Positions 54,095 through 63,005 of a DNA stretch of 64,000 bases are shown piece after piece. The notes under the pieces were generated by a model. That model was not told the origin of the DNA and did no database searches. It saw only the letters and a list, made by a program, of their open reading frames with translations. This DNA is from Methanobacterium_B sp963703015 (GTDB lineage Archaea; Methanobacteriota; Methanobacteria; Methanobacteriales; Methanobacteriaceae): positions 2,418,001 through 2,482,000 of the forward strand of contig OY969779.1 in NCBI GenBank assembly GCA_963703015.1, in the 5' to 3' direction. The translations under genes were made by a program, and so were the position numbers. Positions within the stretch are counted from its first letter, which is position 1, and the number at the start of each line of letters is the position of its first letter.

Positions 54095-56217
54095 CCCCTA
54101 TCTTTCATGGTTATTAGAGTTTTGTAAATGTCATTTTCAGGATAATTCAGTTTCAATACATCTATTATGGATTTGTAGGTGTGTTTAATGAAAGTCACAA
54201 GTTCAGATAGTATGGCACTTTCGAGCACTGTCAAATTTTTATAGTCAATTTCCGCATTTGCGGCCTGTTTTATATGTTTATCATTATTTTCAATTCTGCT
54301 TTTTTCTATCAGAATTTCAGGATTCGTATTTTCTGTTTTTGAGACTGTATTTCTTGTGTTTGAGTAAATTCCAAATTCTTTTGATTGAACATGGTATGGA
54401 TTGTAAACAACTTTGTTGGATTTTTTTTGATCATATTTTGGTAGGTAAATTACATCGCTTACTTGATGGGAGGAATTTGGAATTTGTTTTTTTATGAAGT
54501 CTTCTTCCTTATTTTTAATATTCAGCCAATCTATATTTCCGATGAGTAAAAGCAGATTTTCATATTTCCCCGCTTCAGATTTTATATACACTTTGGCCTT
54601 GCCTTTGATCCCATATTTGGTTTTAGTGTCATTGTCATGGTAGATAAAACCATTATCTTCAAAAAATTTCAGAATCTGCCAACCATATCTACTGGATCTC
54701 TTAATCTTCTTTGCAAGTGAATTAGTTGTCACATGGCCATCATCATCAATGAGCTTGTTTATAACTGGAAGTGTGTCACGCAGTCTTTTATCAAATCCTG
54801 TGAGTGTTGCTTCAAGTATGGGAGCTCCAAGTACAAGTGCATGAACCAAATCAACCCAAGAAGCCACCAGAAAATTTTCATCCTCAGATTCTGATCTACA
54901 TCTCTGATACTGAAATAAGAGAGCACTACATGAAATTAATTTTATCAACTTTTTTGAATCACGACGAGTTTGAGGATTAGAAGTAGGAAAAATTTCTAAC
55001 AAATCACTCTCAAAAGGTATCAAAACATCATACTCTTTAAGTATTGTGAAAGCCTCTTTCAATTGGTCGTATTTGTGGTTAAATTGTGTTTCATTGTTTC
55101 TTTCCTGGAGCTTTTTTTCGGTGGTTTTGAAGTTCTCTTCTATGATCCGTTTTGTTTGTTCTTCGCTGTCGTCTACGGGTATTATGAAGTTTCTTGTGGC
55201 AAATTCAGGATCTAATTCCATGGCAGTGGTGGTGGTCACCAGAGTTTTAACAGGTATAACCGTGCGTTGAACTTCAAATTCATTGGTTTCAGGATTTTTT
55301 ATAGTGGTTTCTGCAATGAAACCATCATCATCGTCAGACATGAGTCTCGTTTCCTTGGTTTTAAATTCATCCTCACAAGTTTCTTGAATGTAAAGTACAT
55401 CAATATCATCCATGTCTTTAGCGTATTTTAGAGCAGTATCAGATAAACTTCCAACTTTTTTAGTCCGGTGCAGACCTGTTACTATGTTTGCTGTGTTGGT
55501 TTTTCCAATGGAAGATGCACCCTTCAAAGTGTTTATAGTGGCCACTCCTAATCTGGCCCCTACACAGTTAAAATTTAACACATGCTTAGATTCGATTTCA
55601 CCAATAATAAATCCAGATTCTGGTTTTCTTTCATACAATGCTTGATCAATAAAACTTAGTAAGTCTGGCCTTTCCAAGAGTTTAACCAATGCCTTCATTT
55701 GCTCTTCTGAAATTTCTTCTTCAGGTTCAGATTTTTTTAAATCATCTTCTTCATCTATTGTTCCAGCCAATGGAGGTAACAACAATCTATTTTCACTTAC
55801 ATAGACACCTACTTCTTCTAAATAATCGAGAATTTCGTTTTTTTCTATTTCTACTTTTTTGAATAAGTGTTTTACAAGTGAGCTGTCACGTTTCTTGTTT
55901 TCTATATCTAATCCATTTCGATTTGATAATTTTCTATGAAAAGGTTGGGGTTTTGAATCTTTGATTTCAATCCATTGAACTAAAAATGAGCCACTTGTGT
56001 GCTGTTCAGAGATCCAATACTCTAATCTGTCAATTTCTTTAAAAAACAAACTGAAACCATCTACCATAAACATTACAGGTTTTTGTCTAAAATAAGGAAT
56101 TTCTACTTTTTCCAGTTTATCTGGAACTATCTCAAGCGGGTTCAGATTTTCCGATAAGTATTTATTTTCTTTAAACAAAGTATTACTATGAAGGGGTACC
56201 TGTAAATTCCCTTCCAT
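54082..56217 (-). CDS. P-loop replicative helicase-like protein
   Basis: A protein of 711 residues. Walker A is LKGASSIGKTNT (233-240), followed by a Walker B-like DVLYIQETCED (about 275), then a sensor-like LVTTTTAMELD and a FATRNFIIPVDDS segment with a possible Arg finger. A winged helix follows (TTNSLAKKIKRSSRYGWQIL). The N-terminal 200 residues are unassigned. This layout resembles viral or plasmid helicases that load on an origin together with a primase. The start ATG 56217 lies far from GGAGG; an in-frame ATT at 56232 lies seven bases after it, giving (M)SKERMEGN. Confidence 0.75.
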   Translation of the reverse strand: MEGNLQVPLHSNTLFKENKYLSENLNPLEIVPDKLEKVEIPYFRQKPVMFMVDGFSLFFKEIDRLEYWISEQHTSGSFLVQWIEIKDSKPQPFHRKLSNRNGLDIENKKRDSSLVKHLFKKVEIEKNEILDYLEEVGVYVSENRLLLPPLAGTIDEEDDLKKSEPEEEISEEQMKALVKLLERPDLLSFIDQALYERKPESGFIIGEIESKHVLNFNCVGARLGVATINTLKGASSIGKTNTANIVTGLHRTKKVGSLSDTALKYAKDMDDIDVLYIQETCEDEFKTKETRLMSDDDDGFIAETTIKNPETNEFEVQRTVIPVKTLVTTTTAMELDPEFATRNFIIPVDDSEEQTKRIIEENFKTTEKKLQERNNETQFNHKYDQLKEAFTILKEYDVLIPFESDLLEIFPTSNPQTRRDSKKLIKLISCSALLFQYQRCRSESEDENFLVASWVDLVHALVLGAPILEATLTGFDKRLRDTLPVINKLIDDDGHVTTNSLAKKIKRSSRYGWQILKFFEDNGFIYHDNDTKTKYGIKGKAKVYIKSEAGKYENLLLLIGNIDWLNIKNKEEDFIKKQIPNSSHQVSDVIYLPKYDQKKSNKVVYNPYHVQSKEFGIYSNTRNTVSKTENTNPEILIEKSRIENNDKHIKQAANAEIDYKNLTVLESAILSELVTFIKHTYKSIIDVLKLNYPENDIYKTLITMKDRGWIE

Positions 56218-56276
56218 TCTCTCTTTTGAAATACTAAAACCTCCTTAAATTTTTTATTTTGCCAACTTTATGTCCT

Positions 56277-56432
56277 TTATTTAGGTTTAAATCGAGTTTT
56301 TCTTCTATCTAATTCATTTTTTATGGCAATTCTTACAAATTGACTTAGATTATCTGATTCACCAATCCATATTATTTCTCTAACTTTCTTTAGATCATCA
56401 AAGTCCAGTGATACGGTTTTTGCAACATACAT
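56277..56432 (-). CDS. 51-residue ribbon-helix-helix regulator
   Basis: A short ORF with GAGGTGAT six bases before ATG 56432. The protein has a beta strand (AKTVSLDFDDL), then two helices (KKVREIIW, NLSQFVRIAIKNELDRRK), an RHH fold. It sits just upstream of the helicase-primase operon on the same strand, so it may autoregulate that operon, as plasmid copy-number regulators do. Confidence 0.75.
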   Translation of the reverse strand: MYVAKTVSLDFDDLKKVREIIWIGESDNLSQFVRIAIKNELDRRKTRFKPK

Positions 56433-56632
56433 TTTTAAATCACCTCTTATAATAGTATGATTAATATATTATTTAGTATTATTTATTTAAAATATGAATA
56501 TTATCTTAAAATAATTCTAAAATGTCCTTTTTGATGTAAATATTGTGAAATAAATTGAACAATTAAATTGTATTTAGTGAATAATAAATATGAGAATACC
56601 ATAAGTTTAGTCATAAGATGTGGGGGTATATT

Positions 56633-58537
56633 GTGCCGACAAAGCAAAGTGTGTTAGGTCAAACTTTTGGAAAACGATTTATTAGTGACCATGCTGGAAA
56701 AATGGTAACTCATCCAGAAATAGCAATCGTGGAATTAGTAGCAAATTCATGGGATGCCGGATCAATGAATGTAAAAATAAAATGGCCAAATGATGATGGT
56801 TATTTTGAAATTGCAGATGATGGAATTGGGATGAATAAAAAAGAATTTGAAAAAATCTGGCGAAATTTAAATTATAGTAGAATTGACGAAAAGGGTAAAA
56901 TAGTTGATTTTCCACCAGAAGTTAAAAATTTTAATAGAGAAGCTTATGGAACAAACGGGAAGGGTCGACATAGTATGTTCTGTTTTGCAGATGTTTATAA
57001 TGTAGAAATATGGAAAGACGGCTCATATGCTTTGTTCGAAATTAGAAAAAGCTATGGAGAACGAGCCTTTGATATCAAATGTATTAGCGAAGGAGATAAA
57101 AAAGGCCATGGGACGAAACTCTCATGTAAATTAGTCAAAAACCATGTGGAAACGCCAGAATTAATAAAAATTTTAGGTTCCAAATTTATCACTGACCCAA
57201 CCTTTTCTGTTTATTTAAATGATAAAAGAATTGATTTAATTGAATTAAAAGATTATGAAGAATTTAAATGTCCAATTAATGTGCGTGAAAATATTAGAAT
57301 ATTAAGAGTTGATAGTGAAAAATCTGGTAGAACAAGTAAACATAATGGAGTCGCATGGTGGGTTAATAATAGACTTGTTAAATCCCAATCTTGGAAACAA
57401 TACTTAGATGCAAGGCGAGGTCCCGCTAAAAAAGTCACTTTCATTATAATGGCTGATTTATTAAAAGACGAGGTAAGTCCTGACTGGACTGGATTTAAGG
57501 ATAACAAAAAAGTTAAAATAGTTACTGAAAAGGTTAATAAATGTATGCAGGGATTAATAGCGGATCTAATAAAAGATGTGAATAAACAAAAGAAAAGAGA
57601 AGCAATAATGACACATCGAGATAATTTAAGGTTATTAAGTGATGTTACAAAATCTGATGTAAGTCAATTTATGGATTTTTTATTAATAGAACTCCCTAAT
57701 ATAAAGGTTTCCGACTTAACTGCAGTTATAGATATCTTAACAAAAATGGAATTAACCCGAACCGGATATGATCTTCTCCACCAAATAGCAAAACTTTCTA
57801 ACAAAGAATTAGATGATATAAGTGATATTTTAGATACATGGAGTGTAACTGATGCCAAACACGTTTTAGATCAATTATACTGGAGATTAGCGTTAATAAA
57901 AAAATTAGAAATCCTTGTAGATGATCCCAAAACAAAAGAATTGCAAGACTTACAACCTTTATTTGAGGCAGGTTTGTGGATATTTGGCCCGGAATATGAA
58001 GGATTAGAAAAATATACATCTAATGAAAGATTATCAACATTTATTAAAAAATACTTTGAAAAGAAAAAAGTCGAGGTTGTTAATCCACAGAAAAGACCAG
58101 ATTTTGTTATTTTACCCGATTCATCGATTGGTGTCTATTCTTATGATGATCATGATGGGGAAGGTGAGGTTGATGCGATTAAAAAATTATTAATTGTTGA
58201 ATTAAAAAAAGGAGGGCACAAGATCACTAAAAAAGAGAAAAGACAAGCTTTAGATTATGCAATGGATTTAATTGATTCTGGAGCATTTTCTTCATCTTAT
58301 CCTAAGATTTTGTGTTATGTTTTGGGTTCTAGAGTAGATCCAAGAGATATTGAACCATCCCATGAAAAAGATAAATTAATAACTGCTGAAGCTAAAACAT
58401 ACGAAACTGTTTTAAGGAAAGCACATGGAAGAACATTTAAGTTAATTAAAAAAATTAAGGATACCAAAGGGATCAGTGTTGAACTCGAAGATGAAGATAT
58501 GAAGGAAATATTAGAACAAAGAAGTTTAATAAATTAA
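56633..58537 (+). CDS. GHKL ATPase fused to a PD-(D/E)XK nuclease domain
   Basis: A 634-residue protein with two ends of clear identity. The N-terminal Bergerat ATPase fold has ELVANSWDAG (N-box, about 34), DDGIGM (G1, about 62) and GTNGKGRHS (G2, about 106), the MutL/Hsp90/MORC-like ATP site. The C-terminal about 170 residues have RPDFVILPDSS and LLIVELKKGG, the D...E-x-K core of a PD-(D/E)XK nuclease. A helical linker joins them. It may be an ATP-clamped DNA nuclease in defence. The start is GTG 56633, seven bases after GGGGG, preferred over ATG 56618. Confidence 0.85.
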   Translation: MPTKQSVLGQTFGKRFISDHAGKMVTHPEIAIVELVANSWDAGSMNVKIKWPNDDGYFEIADDGIGMNKKEFEKIWRNLNYSRIDEKGKIVDFPPEVKNFNREAYGTNGKGRHSMFCFADVYNVEIWKDGSYALFEIRKSYGERAFDIKCISEGDKKGHGTKLSCKLVKNHVETPELIKILGSKFITDPTFSVYLNDKRIDLIELKDYEEFKCPINVRENIRILRVDSEKSGRTSKHNGVAWWVNNRLVKSQSWKQYLDARRGPAKKVTFIIMADLLKDEVSPDWTGFKDNKKVKIVTEKVNKCMQGLIADLIKDVNKQKKREAIMTHRDNLRLLSDVTKSDVSQFMDFLLIELPNIKVSDLTAVIDILTKMELTRTGYDLLHQIAKLSNKELDDISDILDTWSVTDAKHVLDQLYWRLALIKKLEILVDDPKTKELQDLQPLFEAGLWIFGPEYEGLEKYTSNERLSTFIKKYFEKKKVEVVNPQKRPDFVILPDSSIGVYSYDDHDGEGEVDAIKKLLIVELKKGGHKITKKEKRQALDYAMDLIDSGAFSSSYPKILCYVLGSRVDPRDIEPSHEKDKLITAEAKTYETVLRKAHGRTFKLIKKIKDTKGISVELEDEDMKEILEQRSLIN

Positions 58538-58547
58538 CAATAAGTAT

Positions 58548-58811
58548 TTATAGAACGATTGGAACACATGAACTTTTAGATATTAGTTTTTTTTCTTCTA
58601 TCTCAATTTTTTTCTTTAATAGCTGTAAATGGGATAAAAATAGGGCCATTTTGTATTTTGGAAAAAATGTATATGGTATATTGAATTTAAGGCAATCATC
58701 TAAGCATTTTTTTAGATCTTCTTGGATATAAAAGTTTATACAAACTGTTTTTTCTTCAATTAGTAAATCATCTGTCAAATATTTATCAGTAAACCATTTT
58801 AATTCTTCCAT
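58548..58811 (-). CDS. 87-residue protein of unknown function
   Basis: A small helical protein (MEELKWFTDKYLTDDLL, ending SKSSCVPIVL) with a long Lys/Glu coiled-coil C-terminal part. AGGTGAT lies four bases before ATG 58811; a TTG further upstream (58847) is open but has no SD. It converges on the GHKL-nuclease gene. No family recognised. Confidence 0.55.
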   Translation of the reverse strand: MEELKWFTDKYLTDDLLIEEKTVCINFYIQEDLKKCLDDCLKFNIPYTFFPKYKMALFLSHLQLLKKKIEIEEKKLISKSSCVPIVL

Positions 58812-58948
58812 TTTATCACCTAAATTGAAAATTATTTTATTTAACAATCATTTTTTATGATTTTCTCTTTTAATCCTTGTTGCCAAAAGCATTATATCTA
58901 TTGGTCTTTGCTGCAATTTTAATAATTCAAATCTATAAATTATCAAAG

Positions 58949-59071
58949 TTATTTTAATACTCCTTCATATTCCAAACATTTCTTAATTTTTCTTATTGGA
59001 ACTGGCGGGTTTTTTTCATCTTTGTATTGGTAATATAATTTTTTCAATTTTTTACTAAGTGTAGGGTTCAT
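58949..59071 (-). CDS. 40-residue basic small protein
   Basis: A very short ORF with AGGTGA upstream of ATG 59071. It is basic and helical (LSKKLKKLYYQYKDEKN) with one Cys, and sits at the right edge of the element just inside the att site. It could be an excisionase-sized protein, but no motif is visible. Confidence is limited by length. Confidence 0.45.
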   Translation of the reverse strand: MNPTLSKKLKKLYYQYKDEKNPPVPIRKIKKCLEYEGVLK

Positions 59072-59267
59072 TTTTTTTCACCTTGCAACTAAAAAGTTGA
59101 ATTTAAATTAAAGTTTTTTTTTAAGTATTGTTGTCCATTTTTATGTTTTGGAAAATATTTAATATTTTTTATAAAATAAGTAATAAATAAAAACTGAACT
59201 ATTTTGGAGAAACATTTAAATAGTAAAAAAAACCTCTTATTTTTATTTAAAAACGTAAACCCTAGAC

Positions 59268-59293
59268 AAAAAAGCCTCGAGAGGGATTTGAAC
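59268..59293 (-). repeat. right attachment site within the tRNA-Thr gene
   Basis: Second copy of the 26-base repeat found at 27,152-27,177. It includes the acceptor 3' strand and most of the T-arm of the intact tRNA plus six bases of its downstream flank, which is the usual attB position for tyrosine recombinases in tRNA genes. Confidence 0.9.
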
Positions 59294-59346
59294 CCTCGAC
59301 ATCGAGATTACGAATCACGCGCTCTACCAGGCTGAGCCACCGAGGC
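59273..59346 (-). tRNA. tRNA-Thr (anticodon CGU)
   Basis: The 74-base cloverleaf reads on the minus strand: 7-bp acceptor stem (GCCTCGG pairs with TCGAGGC), D-arm GCTC/GAGC, anticodon loop TTCGTAA with CGU in the centre (reads ACG, Thr), T-arm GAGGG/CCCTC with loop TTCAAAT, discriminator U. CCA is not encoded. The anticodon stem has an apparent U-U mismatch at the middle pair; the same bases are seen in the degenerate copy at 25,142, so it is not a recent error. The gene's 3' part is the integration site. Confidence 0.93.
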
Positions 59347-59372
59347 ATATCTAATTTAAATTGGATTTCATC

Positions 59373-59383
59373 ATTTAAATAAA
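59373..59383 (-). promoter_or_regulatory. putative TATA box of the tRNA-Thr gene
   Basis: On the minus strand TTTATTTAAAT lies about 27-37 bases upstream of the tRNA 5' end, which is the right distance for an archaeal TATA box. Confidence 0.4.
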
Positions 59384-59445
59384 CATCTCTAAAAAAGTAT
59401 CTTAAAAAAAGATAATTTGAAAGATAATTGGGGGTTTCTTTTAGC

Positions 59446-60247
59446 TTAAAACTGGTCTAGGGTGTGTTGTTTGGTTACAAGATCATCCAATTCAATTTTC
59501 ATACCATCCCTAGCTGCGATAGTTTTCACACCAGTCTCTTTTGTAACTCGTTGGGCTTCCCTTTCAGGAGATTCCATTATGAATTTCATCCCTAAATGGG
59601 TCATAATTGCTAGTTTAGGTTTTACCTCATTTATCAAGGTTATAAAATCATCCACTGACATGTGTCCCCTAATTCTTTCACTACCCGACCTTATTACGCT
59701 CGCTATTAAAACATCAGCACCTTTATGATCCAAATGGAGATCTGGGGTGTACTCAGTATCTGATGTGTAGGAAACTGTTAGATCAGGACTTGCTATCTTA
59801 AAACCCACAGCCTTGGGATCACCATGCACAGTCCTTGTGGCAGTTATTTTAAGCTTATCATATCTGTGTTCCTCTCCATGTTCAAGGGTTACTACTTCTG
59901 GTTTGCTTAGATGATATTTGGAGATACATGGGCCCCACTTTTCATATCCTTTGATAACACTGGTGCTGCCAACAATTGTTCCCTTTTTACGTGTCATTCC
60001 ACGAGTCATTGCTTCTAAAAGTACTTCCGCATCAGTATAATGGTCTGTGTGACTGTGTGAAACCATGAGAATATTAATCTTCATGGGACTCAGTCCAAAC
60101 TGGTAGGTACGTACCAGTGCACCTGGACCAGGATCTACGTGAATATTTTTCCCTTCAAAATCTTCTAATCTAAATCCGCCTGTCATCCTCTTCTGGGTTA
60201 TTGTGGCGAAAACGACCGCCACCACTTCCTAAAAATATTAATTTCAT
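59446..60247 (-). CDS. MBL-fold metal-dependent hydrolase with N-terminal frameshift
   Basis: A metallo-beta-lactamase fold protein of about 265 residues. The metal site is SHSHTDH, with TRTVHGDP, SYTSDTEYT and TMTHLG-like (IMTHLGMK) supplying later ligands. ATG 60247, preceded by GGAGATGAT, starts MKLIFLGSGGGRF, the family N-terminus. The frame then breaks at a run of four T (minus strand, 60,212-60,209), after which ATITQKRMTGGFRL continues in the other frame. One extra T explains it, as sequencing error or recent mutation. Without repair, the outermost canonical start of the downstream frame is GTG 60225. Confidence 0.85.
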
Positions 60248-60374
60248 TATACAATCATCTCCAATCTATCAAATGTAACGATAATACTTCAATTCCAATA
60301 GGAAATTTAGTAATTAAACAATATTAATCTTTTAATAAATTTAATCTTTTCTCAACCTAAGCAAAATTCAACTG

Positions 60375-61304
60375 TTAATCATCTGATCTGCAGAGTATAA
60401 ATCCACAGTTCAAACTTTCCTTGGTTCGTTTAATACACAGATTTTCCTTTTCAATCACTGCAAGATCACCCATCACAACATTTTGAGGATTTTCAGAAGT
60501 CAATATAACACGCTCAGCAGGTTTAGCAACAGGTTCCCAGTTGAAATCAAGTGCTTCCACAGTTTTATCGAGTATTATCTCGATATCATTACCAGTTACA
60601 CGTGTTACAGTCCCAATTTGCCCCTCTATGACAATTTTAGTGGCCATTTGAATGTTCTTGGTTGCCTTAATATTCTCTTCCCTTAACTGGTTTCTGAAGG
60701 CTTCAAGTTCCTTAACATCTTCAAGAACAGTGGTCCTTATCACTTCCTTGGCCAACTTCTGATCCAAAGAATTATATTTAACCATCAAGTCGAAACTGTC
60801 ACTCACAGAGGGGGTGCTTTTGGAAACTTGGCTCATTACAGCTTCTATGATCCTTTCAACATCTGCAAACTTCATTTTAGGTTTCCAATACTTTTTAATG
60901 GTCTCTTCAGCAAGTTCCTGTGTATACTTGTTACCGTAGACAATAATGGACCTACCACCACTTTTAACAGTATCAATATTTGAACCAGTGAGTTCAACCA
61001 TGCTGTAGGCTCCTGATATTGCATAAATTCTTTTACGCTTAGTTTCATGGGTTGCTCTGGATATGACCTCACCAACCATTACATTATCCATTTCACGTAT
61101 TTTTGTTATGTCATCAGAAATTTTAAGGTTAATTCCATATTTTTCTGCCTTTTTAATCAAATCCTCTTCTGTTTTGATCTTTCCAGCGTAGAGTTCATCT
61201 TCCAGAGTTTGCCTGGCTTCAGGCGAACCATAAAAACCTATTCTCCTCTTGTCTCCAGCCATTATACATCCTTTACTTCCAATATAAGTTACTATAAGAC
61301 TCAT
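60375..61304 (-). CDS. methanogen DUF2121-type protein
   Basis: A 309-residue protein. The N-terminus, MSLIVTYIGSKGCIMAGDKRR, resembles the proteasome-like (Ntn) fold entry strand, and the whole matches the DUF2121 family found in methanogens. A central region (GENIKATKN, coiled-coil-like) and a C-terminal beta region (GTVTRVTGNDIEIILDKTV) follow. Function unknown. GTGAT lies just before ATG 61304; an earlier ATG and GTG are open. It lies upstream of the MBL gene on the same strand. Confidence 0.75.
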   Translation of the reverse strand: MSLIVTYIGSKGCIMAGDKRRIGFYGSPEARQTLEDELYAGKIKTEEDLIKKAEKYGINLKISDDITKIREMDNVMVGEVISRATHETKRKRIYAISGAYSMVELTGSNIDTVKSGGRSIIVYGNKYTQELAEETIKKYWKPKMKFADVERIIEAVMSQVSKSTPSVSDSFDLMVKYNSLDQKLAKEVIRTTVLEDVKELEAFRNQLREENIKATKNIQMATKIVIEGQIGTVTRVTGNDIEIILDKTVEALDFNWEPVAKPAERVILTSENPQNVVMGDLAVIEKENLCIKRTKESLNCGFILCRSDD

Positions 61305-61495
61305 TAACATCACTTCAAAAAGTTTTTTCTATAAAAAATCTATAAATCTCAAATTTTTGGATAAATTTTACTTATTTAAATTATATCTTGTGGTGTTTCA
61401 CAGTTTCATTGTTAAACTATGGATTATCAAGATATTTGTTTCATGATTTATGAATGTTTAAGATGTATAAAGGTTATAATAATTTCTGATCCAAA

Positions 61496-62905
61496 ATGGA
61501 AGCCGATACTCATCATGATAAAAATTTGAAATTAACAGCCCTAATTGTGATATGTATCGGATCATTTCTCATTCCATTTATGGGATCGTCCCTTAACATA
61601 GTGCTTCCTGTTATACAGAAGGAACTTTCCGTAAATTTAATAATTCTAAGCTGGATACCAACTGTGTTCGTACTTGCAAATGCAGCAACAATTCTACCAT
61701 TAGGGCGTTTAGGAGATATAATCGGCCGAAAAAAGGTTTATGCCTATGGGATGGTTGTTTACACCCTAGCATCCCTACTTGCAGGTTTATCAACATCGGG
61801 CATAATATTAGTTTGCTTCAGTTTCTTGCAGGGAATTGGATGTGCCATGATATTTGCATCAGCAGTTGCTTTACTCAGCAGTGTGTACCCATCAAACCAA
61901 CGTGGAGAAGCCCTTGGAGCGTACATCACAGCAGTATATATTGGACTATTTTTAGGACCACTACTCGGAGGTTTTCTAGCTAATAGCTTAGGATGGAGAA
62001 GTATATTCCTATTCAACGTACCAATAGGAATTATAAGTTTAATACTGATTAAATTCAAATTACACGGAGACTGGAAGGGCTATGATGGTGAGAAATTTGA
62101 GAAAAGTGGTTCAATAATATATGTAATTGCACTTCTAGCAATATTATATGGAATTTCCAGCTTCCAAACCAACACTGGAAAATTAATTCTTTTAGCCGGA
62201 ATATTTGGCCTCCTAATTTTCATACTCAAGGAAAGAGGATCTAAAAATCCAATTTTAAGGTTGAATATCTTTAAAAAGAGAGTATCCTCCTTTTCAGCAT
62301 TAGCCCTTCTCCTCATGAACATTGCAACCACATCAATGTGGGCAATTTTAAGCCTGTACTTCCAGGACATACTATCATTAAGTCCACTTACAACTGCCAT
62401 GATACTATCAGTCCAACCCCTGATGGTTGCATTGTTATCTGTGCCAGTTGGAAGGATGGCGGACAGAGTAGAAAACAGAACTTTCTCAATAATGGGAATG
62501 ATTCTTGTAACCATAGGACTCATAATATTATCAACTTTACAACCACAAACAGAACTTTACATACCGGTCGTTGGTTTGATCCTTGTGGGTATTGGTCTGG
62601 GTCTCTTCAACTCCCCCACAACCAACAAGTTCATGGGAAGTATTGAAGGTAGGGACTATGGTATGGCAGGAGCAACATTGTCAACCATGATATATGTTGG
62701 ACAAACACTGAGCTTGAGTATCATGTTATTTATTTTCTCAATCTACATTGGCAATGTTCAGATAAACAATACCAACTTTTCGCTCTACCTTTTAAGTTTA
62801 AAAACAGCATTCATAGCATTTGCAATAATTACAAGTTTCGGTATTCTTGTAACACTACTTATTGGTAAAAACAATTTAAAAAGAAGTTTAAATCGGATTC
62901 AATAG
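61496..62905 (+). CDS. MFS transporter, DHA2-like drug exporter
   Basis: A 469-residue integral membrane protein with 14 predicted transmembrane helices. The DHA2 signatures are visible: LPLGRLGDIIGRKKVY between helices 2 and 3 (motif A), and GEALGAYITAVYIGLFLGPLLGGFL (motif C). It probably exports drugs or other small molecules by proton antiport. The start ATG 61496 has no clear SD, suggesting a leaderless transcript. It is a single-gene unit divergent from the DUF2121 gene. Confidence 0.92.
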   Translation: MEADTHHDKNLKLTALIVICIGSFLIPFMGSSLNIVLPVIQKELSVNLIILSWIPTVFVLANAATILPLGRLGDIIGRKKVYAYGMVVYTLASLLAGLSTSGIILVCFSFLQGIGCAMIFASAVALLSSVYPSNQRGEALGAYITAVYIGLFLGPLLGGFLANSLGWRSIFLFNVPIGIISLILIKFKLHGDWKGYDGEKFEKSGSIIYVIALLAILYGISSFQTNTGKLILLAGIFGLLIFILKERGSKNPILRLNIFKKRVSSFSALALLLMNIATTSMWAILSLYFQDILSLSPLTTAMILSVQPLMVALLSVPVGRMADRVENRTFSIMGMILVTIGLIILSTLQPQTELYIPVVGLILVGIGLGLFNSPTTNKFMGSIEGRDYGMAGATLSTMIYVGQTLSLSIMLFIFSIYIGNVQINNTNFSLYLLSLKTAFIAFAIITSFGILVTLLIGKNNLKRSLNRIQ

Positions 62906-63005
62906 ATTAGAATGGTTTAAATGTAGTGAGCATTGGGGTTTTTTAACCGAGAATTGTACTAGGCATCCCAAATAACTTTTAACTACCTTTAATTTCCATA
63001 TGTTT

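Larger units (their letters stand above)
27152..59293. mobile_element. tRNA-Thr-integrated element, probably proviral in origin, about 32 kb
   Basis: Bounded by a 26-bp perfect direct repeat of the tRNA-Thr 3' end (27,152-27,177 and 59,268-59,293). The integrase gene is next to the left repeat, and a primase-helicase replication module and the intact tRNA are at the right. Inside are two terminase remnants and many candidate defence genes but no capsid or tail genes that I can recognise. The element is visibly richer in A+T than the flanks. It may be a defective provirus, an integrated plasmid-virus hybrid or a defence-carrying satellite. Confidence 0.85.

Noticed and set aside
60872..61075. 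ORF of 67 residues on the minus strand inside the DUF2121 gene
   Set aside because: It is a shadow frame of a clearly coding gene; composition is not protein-like.
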